DNA of 52,289 bases from Acidimicrobiia bacterium (lineage in GTDB: Bacteria > Actinomycetota > Acidimicrobiia > Acidimicrobiales > SZUA-35), in assembly GCA_029863385.1 (NCBI GenBank), contig JAOTVU010000011.1, positions 1-52,289 on the forward strand, in the 5' to 3' direction. The notes under the pieces are model-generated. The model made no database searches and was not told the DNA's origin. It was given only the letters and a program-made list of their open reading frames with translations. Below are positions 7,818 to 15,474 of this stretch, one piece after another. How positions within the stretch are numbered: the stretch's first letter is position 1; each line of letters begins with the position of its first letter. A program made the position numbers and the translations under genes.

Positions 7818-8864
7818 TCAGGGACGATCGAGGATGTCCGCCCGCCAGATGAGTTCGGCCCCACCACCCTGTCCGGGACGAATCGACATGTCGGCCGACA
7901 GGTCGGCCTCCCGGAGCTCGATGGAGCGGTGCCGCTCACCGTCGAGGTAGCCGATCGAGGGTTCGACGTCGGCTGCGTATCCCCGGTCGTTGTCGATCAC
8001 CCTCAAAACAACCTCGTGACCATCGAATTCGGCGATCACCTGGACCGCGGTCGCATCGGTGTGTTTGGCCACGTTGGCCAACGCCTCCCCGGCCGCCGTC
8101 ATCAACCGATGGCGAAGATCCCGACCGATTCCGTCGACGCCGGGCACGACCCGGATCGTGGGCCGGAAGCCAAGCGAGCCCTCGGCTGCCGCTGCAACCT
8201 GGCCCAGCTCATCGGCGACCGTGACCTCGTCAGCCGTCTGATAGATGTTGAAGATCGCCTCCCGGAGCTGATGGATTGCGGAGTCGACTCCGTCGGCCGC
8301 TTCCAGGAGGCGGGTTTGCAACGCCTCATTCTCGGTCCGTGTCGCCAGGCCCTGCAAACCCATACCGGTGGCGAACAGCATCTGGATGACGGTGTCCTGG
8401 AGATCACGGGCGATTCGCTCCCGCTCATGCATGAGGTTGAGGAGTTCGCGGGTCGTGTGCAACTCCGTCTCGGCCGCAAACCGGGTGATGGCGTAGCCGA
8501 TCGACCGGGCGAGCAGTTCGGCGTCCATCGCTCGTTTCGGTACATAGTCCTGCGCTCCCCTCTGAACGGCTTCCAGCGCAACGGCAGGGTCGTCGAGACC
8601 CGACAGCACGACCACGGGCCCCGGATCCGGCTGGTCGAGCATTGCGTCGACCGAGGCCAATCCGGTCGAATCGGGGAGGGTCAGGTCGAGCAGCACACAG
8701 TCGAAGCGATTGTCGGCCGACAGCCGTATCGCCTCGACCAGCGTCGAGGCGGCCTCGACCTCGAAACGGACGTCGGCATGGGAGGCCAGCAGATGAATCA
8801 CCATCCGGCGGTCGAGCTCGTTGTCCTCGACCAAAAGCACCCGGACCGTCCTCGAGTTGATCAC
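7818..8864 (-). CDS. Receiver-kinase hybrid with Gln in place of the phosphoacceptor His
   Basis: This 348-residue cytosolic protein has a receiver domain at about 8-125 (VRVLLVEDNELDRRM; CVLLDLTLPDSTG with phospho-Asp; PKR). A HisKA_3-type dimerisation helix follows at about 145-205, then an HATPase_c domain to the end (EALANVAKHTDA; VIDNDRGYAA). The H-box reads ERIARDLQDTVIQ. In DosS/NarX-type kinases this is ARDLHD, so the phosphorylated His is Gln at about residue 156 (codon at 8397-8399). It therefore probably cannot autophosphorylate there. It may act as a pseudokinase, phosphatase or dimer partner. The start is GTG 8864. The gene lies 36 nt downstream of the FixL-like kinase gene, likely in one operon. 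Confidence 0.88.
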   Translation of the reverse strand: MINSRTVRVLLVEDNELDRRMVIHLLASHADVRFEVEAASTLVEAIRLSADNRFDCVLLDLTLPDSTGLASVDAMLDQPDPGPVVVLSGLDDPAVALEAVQRGAQDYVPKRAMDAELLARSIGYAITRFAAETELHTTRELLNLMHERERIARDLQDTVIQMLFATGMGLQGLATRTENEALQTRLLEAADGVDSAIHQLREAIFNIYQTADEVTVADELGQVAAAAEGSLGFRPTIRVVPGVDGIGRDLRHRLMTAAGEALANVAKHTDATAVQVIAEFDGHEVVLRVIDNDRGYAADVEPSIGYLDGERHRSIELREADLSADMSIRPGQGGGAELIWRADILDRP

Positions 8865-8900
8865 GGCGCCGCCCGTTGCCCGGCCGTCCGGAGGAAGTGC

Positions 8901-10103
8901 TCACCCATCGGCCCGGGAAACCCGATCCGGTGTCGCCTTCGGCAGGGTGAAGCTGAAGGTGGCCCCCTTCTCGGCTTCCGACTCGACCCAGATCGTGCCG
9001 CCGTGACGCTCCACGATCCGTTGGCACAACGCCAGACCGATTCCAACCCCGTCGTAGCCGGGATGACCCCGGCTGAACAGCTCGAAGATCCGCTCGTGGT
9101 TCTCGGGATCGACACCGATCCCGTTGTCGGACACCGAGAACACCCATCCGTCATCGGATTCGTCGGCCCGGACGTGGATCGTCGGCGGTCGCTGCGGCGC
9201 CCGGTACTTCACTGCGTTCTGCAGGAGATTCTGGAGGAGCTGGCGAAGCTGGGCTTCGTCGCCGATCACGGTCGGCAGCTCGCCGACTTCCACGGACACT
9301 CCGGCCTCCTCCAGGTCGAGCCGCAGTTGACGGAGCACGTCGCGGGCCAACATCCCCAGGTCGACGGGGACCGCTGGCCGGTTGATGCGCTGGCTTCTCG
9401 AGTACGCGAGGAGCCCGTGAATGAGCTGGTCCATGGTGTCGACGGCTTCGACCACGAGATCCCTCAGCTCGACGGCCTCGTCGTCGAAGCCCCGTCCGAC
9501 CGATTGGGCGAGATGGACATTGAGCAGCTCGAGACCCTGGCGGACGTTGCGCAAAGGAGCCTGCAGATCATGCGACACGATGTAGGCGAACTGCTCCAGG
9601 TCTCGGTTCGAGCGGCCCAGTTCGATCAGCGATCGTTCCAGCTCGGCCGTCCGCTTCGCCACCTGTTCCTCCAGGGCCTCGTTGGCCAACCGCAACTGTT
9701 CCTGGACGGCGTGACGTGCCGTCAGATCGTGCAGGATCCCGGTGAACAGGCGACCCTCGGCCGTGACGACCTCGCTCACCGAAAGGGCCACCGGGAATGT
9801 GGAGCCGTCGGCTCGGCAGGCCTCGATCTCCCGGCCGATCCCAATGACACGGGCCTCGCCCGTCTCCAGGTAGCGACGAATGTGGTCGCGATGCTCGCTG
9901 TGGTGCGGTTCGGGCATCAACTTGCTCACGTTGGACCCGACGAGATCGTGCTCCTCGTAGCCGAAAAGGGCGAGGGTGGTCGGATTGACGAGCACGATGG
10001 TGCCGGCCTCGTCGATGATGACGATCGGATCGGCAACCGTGGTGAGGACCGAGCGCCAAAGTTGCTCACTCCAGGCACCATCATCGGGCGGTAACGGGGT
10101 CAC
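8901..10103 (-). CDS. PAS-domain sensor histidine kinase with FixL-like heme-pocket residues
   Basis: This 400-residue soluble kinase has a PAS domain at about 18-130, a coiled linker at about 132-168, and a HisKA domain with the H-box FAYIVSHDLQAPLRNV (His at about 178). The HATPase_c domain follows (LLQNLLQNAVKY; VSDNGIGV; GYDGVGIGLAL). The PAS segment KLMPEPHHSEHRDHIRRY then VIGIGRE strongly resembles the oxygen sensor FixL. His71 and Arg91 occupy the places of FixL's heme-ligand His and oxygen-contacting Arg, with the same 20-residue spacing. The GTG start at 10103 is preferred because GACACT lies 6 nt upstream and the N-terminal extension is non-protein-like. No DevR-type box was found. 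The cognate partner is unknown. Confidence 0.87.
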   Translation of the reverse strand: MTPLPPDDGAWSEQLWRSVLTTVADPIVIIDEAGTIVLVNPTTLALFGYEEHDLVGSNVSKLMPEPHHSEHRDHIRRYLETGEARVIGIGREIEACRADGSTFPVALSVSEVVTAEGRLFTGILHDLTARHAVQEQLRLANEALEEQVAKRTAELERSLIELGRSNRDLEQFAYIVSHDLQAPLRNVRQGLELLNVHLAQSVGRGFDDEAVELRDLVVEAVDTMDQLIHGLLAYSRSQRINRPAVPVDLGMLARDVLRQLRLDLEEAGVSVEVGELPTVIGDEAQLRQLLQNLLQNAVKYRAPQRPPTIHVRADESDDGWVFSVSDNGIGVDPENHERIFELFSRGHPGYDGVGIGLALCQRIVERHGGTIWVESEAEKGATFSFTLPKATPDRVSRADG

Positions 10104-10284
10104 CGAGCCAGTGTCGCCGCCACCACGGGGCCATGCAACCCCGAACGCCGCCGCTCGGTGGAGTCGTGCCGCGCTTCCAGGGGCCGGTGGCGACGAAGCG
10201 ATGAGACCGAAGCGGGCCGATCGATCGATGACGGCCCGATCCTCGGGCTCAACGAAGGGGCGTTTCGGTCGATGGGCTGTTGGT
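10104..10284. other. Divergent intergenic region without a DevR-type box
   Basis: These 181 nt separate the FixL-like kinase from the glycosyltransferase fusion. A -10-like GACACT lies just before the kinase start. No palindrome of the GGGAC...GNCCC type and no other repeat was seen. Confidence 0.4.
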
Positions 10285-12609
10285 ATGGAGCTTGGCGCCC
10301 CACCCGTCGTGGAGGCCGACCGGTTCGGGCTGAACACCGATCAACGGACGGTGCTCATCGTCGGGCAGGACGCCGACCGGCGAAACGAACTGAAACGAAC
10401 CGTCGAGGCGGGAGGCTGGCTTCCCCTGCCCGTCTCCAGCGCATCGGAGGCCCTGAGCGTTCTGGAATCCGTGCCTCCGAGCCTTGTCGTCCTGGCCGTC
10501 ACCGAACGTGACGGACCCGAATTCAAGGTTCTCGACGAGCTGCGAGCCGATCCCGACGGCGACCGGGTGCCGGCTGTCGTGGTGGTCCGCCGGCGAGACA
10601 AGACGATCGTACTGGAGGCGTTCGGTCGCCGAGCCGATGACGTCATCAGCGGTCGCCCGTCGAAGGACGAGCTCATCGCCCGATTCGCCGTGCGCATGAA
10701 CCGACCGCCCCTGCCCCGATCCGAGCTGCTCAGGGACCCGATCACCGGAGCCCTGACGCCCCAGGCCCTGAACCGGCAGACCGATCTGGAACTCGAACGG
10801 GTGTCACGCGGCGGCCGGATCGGCACCTTGGCCTACCTCGGCCTCGACGAGCTGCCCGGGCTGCAGGCCCGACTGGGGCCACGGGCCAGCGACGAGCTGC
10901 TGGCCCAAGTCGTTCGCCTGGTCGAGGCCGACGGCCGCCAGCTCGACCACATCGGGTTCGTCCGGGGGGTTCTCGCCCTCCTCCTGCCCGACACCCCGGC
11001 CAAGGGCGCCCAGATCCGCCTCGAACGGCTTTCGAGACTCGTGCACGGACACGATTTCTCCGTGGCCGGCGCCCCGATACGCCTGACACCGATCATCGGT
11101 CATGCCCAGTTGCAGGCCGGACTGCCTCGCCAGGACCTGGAGGATCGGGTCTGGACGGCCCTGTCGTACGAAGCGGATCAACTCGATCTCCATCCGACGC
11201 GGTGGCGCCCGGCCATGTCCCGCGAACAGGGCGAATTCGGTCCCGTCCGTGCCGCGTTGGAGCGAGTGCGCACACCGCTTCAAGTTGCCGTCCAGCAGCT
11301 CATCTGCCTGCTGGTGCCGTTCTTCACCTACGTGATCCTCGACCGGTTCGGGATCGACATCACCGGTGCGGTCTACCTGTTCCTCGTCGCCGCCCTGGGG
11401 CTCACGGCCGCGCTCATCTGGTTCGAGTGCCTGGCCGCCCGCCACCGCCCGGAGCCGCCACCGCCGCCACCGGGGGAGCCACCCAAGGCTTCGGCCATCA
11501 TCGCGGCCTACCTGCCCAATGAAGCCGAGACGATCGTCGAGACCGTCGAGGCGTTCCTGGCCAACGACTATCCCGATCTGCAGATCATCCTGGCCTACAA
11601 CACACCCCGTCCGATGCCGGTCGAACGTGAGTTGCGGGCCATCGCCGAACGGGATTCCCGCTTCGAGCCGCTGCGGGTCGAAGGTTCGGTCAGCAAAGCT
11701 CAAAACGTCAACGCCGCCGTCACCAAGGTTCGCGGCGAGTTCATCGGCATGTTCGACGCCGATCACCATCCTCGCCCTGGTTCGTTTCACCGCGCCTGGT
11801 GGTGGCTGGCCGACGGGGTCGATGTGGTGCAGGGGCACTGTGTGGTCCGCAACGGCGACCGGAACTGGCTGACCCGTCTCGTTGCCTCGGAGTTCGAGGT
11901 CATCTACGCCGTCTCCCATCCGGGCCGGGCTCACATGCACGGCTTCGGGATATTCGGTGGATCGAACGGCTACTGGCGGACCGAGCTGCTGGAGCGCATC
12001 CGAATGCGGGGCTTCATGCTCACCGAGGACATCGACTCGTCACTGCGGGTGGTGGCCGAGGGCGGGCGCATCGTGTCCGATCCTGGCCTGACGTCGACCG
12101 AACTCGCACCGGAGACGGTCGGGGCGTTGTGGAATCAGCGGCTGCGGTGGGCCCAGGGTTGGTCCCAGGTGTCGATGCGTCACCTAACCCGAATGACCCA
12201 GGGTTCGCTCAGCCTCCGGCAGCGCCTGGGAGTGGTGCACCTGCTCGGGTGGCGGGAGATCTCTCCGTGGATCTCCCAGCAGGTCGCACCACTGTTCGCG
12301 TTCTGGTTCCTGCGGGGCAACCCACCCATCGACTGGTTCATCCCGGTGTTCGTGGTCACCACCGTGTTCACGATGTCGGTGGGCCCGGCGCAGGCCTGGT
12401 ACGCCTGGCGTCTCGCCGACCCGTCGATCAAGCCGAATCGGAAATGGTTCTGGCTCTACCTGATCGCAACCGCCTTCGTCTACACCGAAGCGAAGAACGT
12501 TGTGGCTCGTACCGCTCACATCAAGGAGATCATGCGGGAACAGAAGTGGAAGGTGACACCCCGGTCGGTGAGCGCCGTCTCGAAGGCGTTGGCCAATGAA
12601 GCGGTCTGA
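10285..12609 (+). CDS. Receiver-like / degenerate GGDEF-like / family 2 glycosyltransferase fusion
   Basis: This protein has 774 residues. The receiver-like N-terminus (about 15-135, RTVLIVGQDADRRNELKR) lacks the phospho-Asp: VVLAVTERDG replaces VLLDxxxPxxxG. A GGDEF-like domain spans about 150-300 and starts DPITGALTPQALNRQTDLE. It has no GGDEF signature (VRGVLALLLPD at that place), so cyclase activity is unlikely. Two membrane helices follow at about 335-380, then a proline-rich linker and a processive GT2 domain (about 395-630) with FDADHH, FMLTEDIDSS and QRLRWAQGW, and C-terminal helices at about 655-735. The layout resembles cellulose/chitin-synthase-like enzymes, so a membrane polysaccharide synthase gated by regulatory domains is inferred. 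It converges with the DosS-like kinase, with a 6-nt gap. Confidence 0.88.
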   Translation: MELGAPPVVEADRFGLNTDQRTVLIVGQDADRRNELKRTVEAGGWLPLPVSSASEALSVLESVPPSLVVLAVTERDGPEFKVLDELRADPDGDRVPAVVVVRRRDKTIVLEAFGRRADDVISGRPSKDELIARFAVRMNRPPLPRSELLRDPITGALTPQALNRQTDLELERVSRGGRIGTLAYLGLDELPGLQARLGPRASDELLAQVVRLVEADGRQLDHIGFVRGVLALLLPDTPAKGAQIRLERLSRLVHGHDFSVAGAPIRLTPIIGHAQLQAGLPRQDLEDRVWTALSYEADQLDLHPTRWRPAMSREQGEFGPVRAALERVRTPLQVAVQQLICLLVPFFTYVILDRFGIDITGAVYLFLVAALGLTAALIWFECLAARHRPEPPPPPPGEPPKASAIIAAYLPNEAETIVETVEAFLANDYPDLQIILAYNTPRPMPVERELRAIAERDSRFEPLRVEGSVSKAQNVNAAVTKVRGEFIGMFDADHHPRPGSFHRAWWWLADGVDVVQGHCVVRNGDRNWLTRLVASEFEVIYAVSHPGRAHMHGFGIFGGSNGYWRTELLERIRMRGFMLTEDIDSSLRVVAEGGRIVSDPGLTSTELAPETVGALWNQRLRWAQGWSQVSMRHLTRMTQGSLSLRQRLGVVHLLGWREISPWISQQVAPLFAFWFLRGNPPIDWFIPVFVVTTVFTMSVGPAQAWYAWRLADPSIKPNRKWFWLYLIATAFVYTEAKNVVARTAHIKEIMREQKWKVTPRSVSAVSKALANEAV

Positions 12610-12615
12610 GTTGCG

Positions 12616-14940
12616 TCAGTACGGTACGGTCCAGGTGATCGTCGTGCCGCAGCCGGGCTCCGTGTCGACCGTGCAGCCCCCACCGAGCCGTTGTGCCCGA
12701 GCCGCCAGATTGGCCAGGCCGCTTCGGTCCACCATGTCCGGGTCGAACCCGGTCCCGTTGTCGATCACGCGGAGCGTGATCTGATCGTCGTCGGTGGCGA
12801 CGAGGACATCGACGTCGCCGGCCTCGGCGTGGCGGGCGACGTTGGACAGCATCTCGGTCAAGGTCGGGATCATCTGCTCGAGCACGGGGTGGGCAATGAC
12901 GTCGGACTCGCCCTCGAACCGCAGAGTCGGTTCGAACCCCAACCACTCACGCGCCTGGACCACGACCGAGGCCAGTCTGCTGGCGGGTGTCATCGGCGGG
13001 TCGGCGGTCAGGCGGAAGATGACGGATCGGAGTTCCGAGATGGCGTTGTCGATCTCGTCGATGACCTGGCCGACCCGGTTGGAGATCTCGCGATCGTCGG
13101 TGAGGGACTGGACCGACTGCAGGCTCATGCCGGCGGCGAACAACCGCTGGATGACGAGATCGTGGAAGTCGTGGGCCAGGCGCTCCCGGTCCTCGAGAAG
13201 GGCGAGCCTCGATCGCTCCTGCCGGGCCTGGGTCAGTTCGAGAGCGGTGGCCGCCTCCGCGGCCAAGGCCTCGGCCATGGCGATGCGGGATGCGTCGAAC
13301 ATGTCCGGCTCGTCGTCGAGCACGTACAGGAGCACCGGCTCCGGTGTGGTGTCGATTCTGACGACGATGCCGCTCAAGGTCGTGTCGGGCCGAGTCTCGT
13401 TCGAGTCCCGCCCGTCTGGTTCCGCGCTGTCGATGGCGTCGAAGCCGCTGACGCGTGACGGCTCTCCGGCCAGCGCCCGACCGGCCGGTTCGCCCAGGGC
13501 GACGCTGTCGGGCAGGAGTCGCCCGGACCCCGGTGGATCACCGGCGATCACCCGGTGGCGGGTGCCGTCGGGGTCGGCGCTGACCACGAACGCAACGTCG
13601 GCGCCGGTCAGCAGGCGGGCCCGGTGGCAGACCAGGTTCAGGATCTCGTCGAACGGCAGCTCGTCCAGCACGGCGGCCCGGACCTTGGCTTGGCTTTCAG
13701 TCCACAGGCGAGCCCGTTCTTGCTCACCCTCGATTCTCTTCCGATCCGTCAGATCGATCACGTGGGTCAGGACCGTGATCGTTTCACCCGGGTCGGCATC
13801 GAGGATCGAGCTGTGGGCCCAGACCGGCACGGTCGAGCCGTCCGCCCGCACGAGCCGGGTCTCGAGGGAGTCCATGGCGGCCTCACCCCCAAGGACCTTG
13901 CGGGCCACCTCGCCAACTCTCGGGCGATCGGTTTCGACTACGAGATCGGCGACGTTGCGACCGACGAGTTCGCCGGCCTCGTAGCCGAGCAGACGGCAAT
14001 ATGCCTCGTTGATACTCGAAAGATGCACCCCGTTGCGGTCGATCGTGGCCAGGCTCACCGGCACCGGCGCCAGGTCGAACGCCGCCTTGAATGCCTCAAC
14101 GGTCTTGCGATACTCCAGATCCGCGGCCAGACGCTCCGAGATGTCCCGAACGAGGGCGACCAGCATCCGCCGGTCGCCGGGCCGACGAGCCGCCGGATAC
14201 TCGAGAATGATCTCCACGGCCACCTCGGTTCCGTCCTTCCGGCGGTGCTTGGTCGTGAACGTGCGGGAGCTGACCGCCCCCGTGAGCAGGGGTTCCATGA
14301 GGCGGGAGAACGACGCTCGATCGAACTCGGGTTTGATGTGGAGCGGTGTCATGGCCAGCAGCTCGGTCTCGCTGTAGCCGAGCTGCTTGACGGCACCCTG
14401 GTTGACGTACTCGAAGCGGAACGTCTCCGGGTCGAACATGAACACGCCGTCGGTGGCCGCGTCGACGGTGTCGAGGACCGCGTGGACATGGGCGTCGAGA
14501 GCCAACCGGCTGCTGATATCGCGTACCGTCGCCACCACCCGAAGCCGGCCGTCGCGATCGATCGGGCTGAGTGACACCTCGATCGGGAATTCGGTGCCGT
14601 CCTGACGCAGGCCGTACAGGCCGAGGCCCTCACCCATGGGTCGCACGGTAGGGGCCGCTCGGTAGCGGGTTCGATGGGTCAGATGAGGCTGCCGATGCCG
14701 TTCCGGTATCAGATCCTCGACGGGGCGTCCGACGAGTTCGCAACGTTCGTAGCCGAACAGAGCCTCGATTCGGGTGTTGGCCACCAGGATTCGGCCGTGT
14801 TCGTCGGTGAGGAGCATCCCGTCCGGTGATGACTCGATCATGGCCCACGCATCGAGCGCGTCAACGTCGGCGTGACCGGTGTCGGTGATCTCCTCGGCGT
14901 CTGTCTCCCTCATTGGACGACCCACCATCTGCGCGAACAT
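12616..14940 (-). CDS. PAS-PAS-PAS-GAF sensor kinase with DosS-type catalytic core
   Basis: This 774-residue cytosolic kinase has PAS domains near 30-140 (PDGMLLTDEHGRILVANTR), 150-270 and 285-400. A GAF domain spans about 410-565 and resembles the second GAF of DosS. Next come HisKA_3 with DRERLAHDFHDLVIQRLFAA (His at about 593) and HATPase_c (LTEMLSNVARHAEAG; VIDNGTGFDPDMV; GLANLAARAQ). The H-box region is very close to mycobacterial DosS/DosT, making it the best candidate partner of the DevR-like regulator. The DosS heme-binding first GAF is absent, so sensing would have to use PAS. ATG 14940 is chosen over 14927 or 14913 because GACGGT stands 6 nt upstream (leaderless pattern). No DevR-type box was found. 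Confidence 0.9.
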   Translation of the reverse strand: MFAQMVGRPMRETDAEEITDTGHADVDALDAWAMIESSPDGMLLTDEHGRILVANTRIEALFGYERCELVGRPVEDLIPERHRQPHLTHRTRYRAAPTVRPMGEGLGLYGLRQDGTEFPIEVSLSPIDRDGRLRVVATVRDISSRLALDAHVHAVLDTVDAATDGVFMFDPETFRFEYVNQGAVKQLGYSETELLAMTPLHIKPEFDRASFSRLMEPLLTGAVSSRTFTTKHRRKDGTEVAVEIILEYPAARRPGDRRMLVALVRDISERLAADLEYRKTVEAFKAAFDLAPVPVSLATIDRNGVHLSSINEAYCRLLGYEAGELVGRNVADLVVETDRPRVGEVARKVLGGEAAMDSLETRLVRADGSTVPVWAHSSILDADPGETITVLTHVIDLTDRKRIEGEQERARLWTESQAKVRAAVLDELPFDEILNLVCHRARLLTGADVAFVVSADPDGTRHRVIAGDPPGSGRLLPDSVALGEPAGRALAGEPSRVSGFDAIDSAEPDGRDSNETRPDTTLSGIVVRIDTTPEPVLLYVLDDEPDMFDASRIAMAEALAAEAATALELTQARQERSRLALLEDRERLAHDFHDLVIQRLFAAGMSLQSVQSLTDDREISNRVGQVIDEIDNAISELRSVIFRLTADPPMTPASRLASVVVQAREWLGFEPTLRFEGESDVIAHPVLEQMIPTLTEMLSNVARHAEAGDVDVLVATDDDQITLRVIDNGTGFDPDMVDRSGLANLAARAQRLGGGCTVDTEPGCGTTITWTVPY

Positions 14941-15024
14941 TCGTACACCGTCCGCACTGCTGCTGCAGCCTCCATTCTGTTGGTTCTGCGGCGATAAGGC
15001 AAACTGCGGAGTCGAACGGTGAAA

Positions 15025-15039
15025 GAGTCTTTCGGCCCT
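15025..15039 (+). promoter_or_regulatory. DevR-type box for the GerW / P-type ATPase operon
   Basis: GAGTCTTTCGGCCCT lies with its centre 68 nt before ATG 15100. The hexamer CAAGCT at 15062-15067 sits at the standard distance and GGAGG precedes the start. Confidence 0.75.
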
Positions 15040-15099
15040 GCGCCGCCAAGGCCGACGATGACAAGCTCGAATCAGGACGAGATTTGGAGGTACACGGCT

Positions 15100-15474
15100 A
15101 TGACCGATCTGGCCGAGATGACGAAGGATTCCGTGTTCGAGAACATGAAAGGGACCCGCGACGCCCTGTCGGTGAAGAGGGTGTTCGGTGACGCCTACCA
15201 GGTCGACGGGGTGACGATCATCCCCGTGGCCAGGGTCAAGGGCGGTGCCGGTGGCGGCGCCGGTGAAGGCAGCGACGGTGAGGACGAGGGCGAGGGTCGC
15301 GGCTTCGGCAGCGGTTTCGGCATGGGCGTCCAACCGGTCGGGGTCTACGAGGTCCGCAACGGCGAGGCTGTGTGGAAGCCGACGGTCGACGTCAGCCGCA
15401 TCGCCGAACGAGGCCAGGTACTGGCGGGAATCATCGCCGTCTGCGTAACGATCCTGCTGTGGAGGCGCTGGTAG
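15100..15474 (+). CDS. GerW (YtfJ) family protein
   Basis: This 124-residue protein shows the GerW/YtfJ pattern: VKRVFGDAYQVDGVTIIPVA, then a Gly-rich stretch (residues about 46-75), then QPVGVYEVRNGEAVWKPTVD. It ends in a hydrophobic C-terminal helix (VLAGIIAVCVTILLWRRW) that could anchor it in the membrane. In Bacillus the family has a sporulation or germination link; in actinobacteria it is widespread and of unknown function. ATG 15100 is chosen because GGAGG lies 9 nt upstream. The gene is headed by a DevR-type box and overlaps the P-type ATPase start by 16 nt, suggesting a joint role. Confidence 0.88.
   Translation: MTDLAEMTKDSVFENMKGTRDALSVKRVFGDAYQVDGVTIIPVARVKGGAGGGAGEGSDGEDEGEGRGFGSGFGMGVQPVGVYEVRNGEAVWKPTVDVSRIAERGQVLAGIIAVCVTILLWRRW

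Noticed and set aside
7929..10094. Long plus-strand open frame (721 codons) opposite the kinases
   Set aside because: It is antisense to two clear kinase genes, and the translated text (Asp/Arg/Gly-rich, no motifs) is typical of a high-GC shadow frame.
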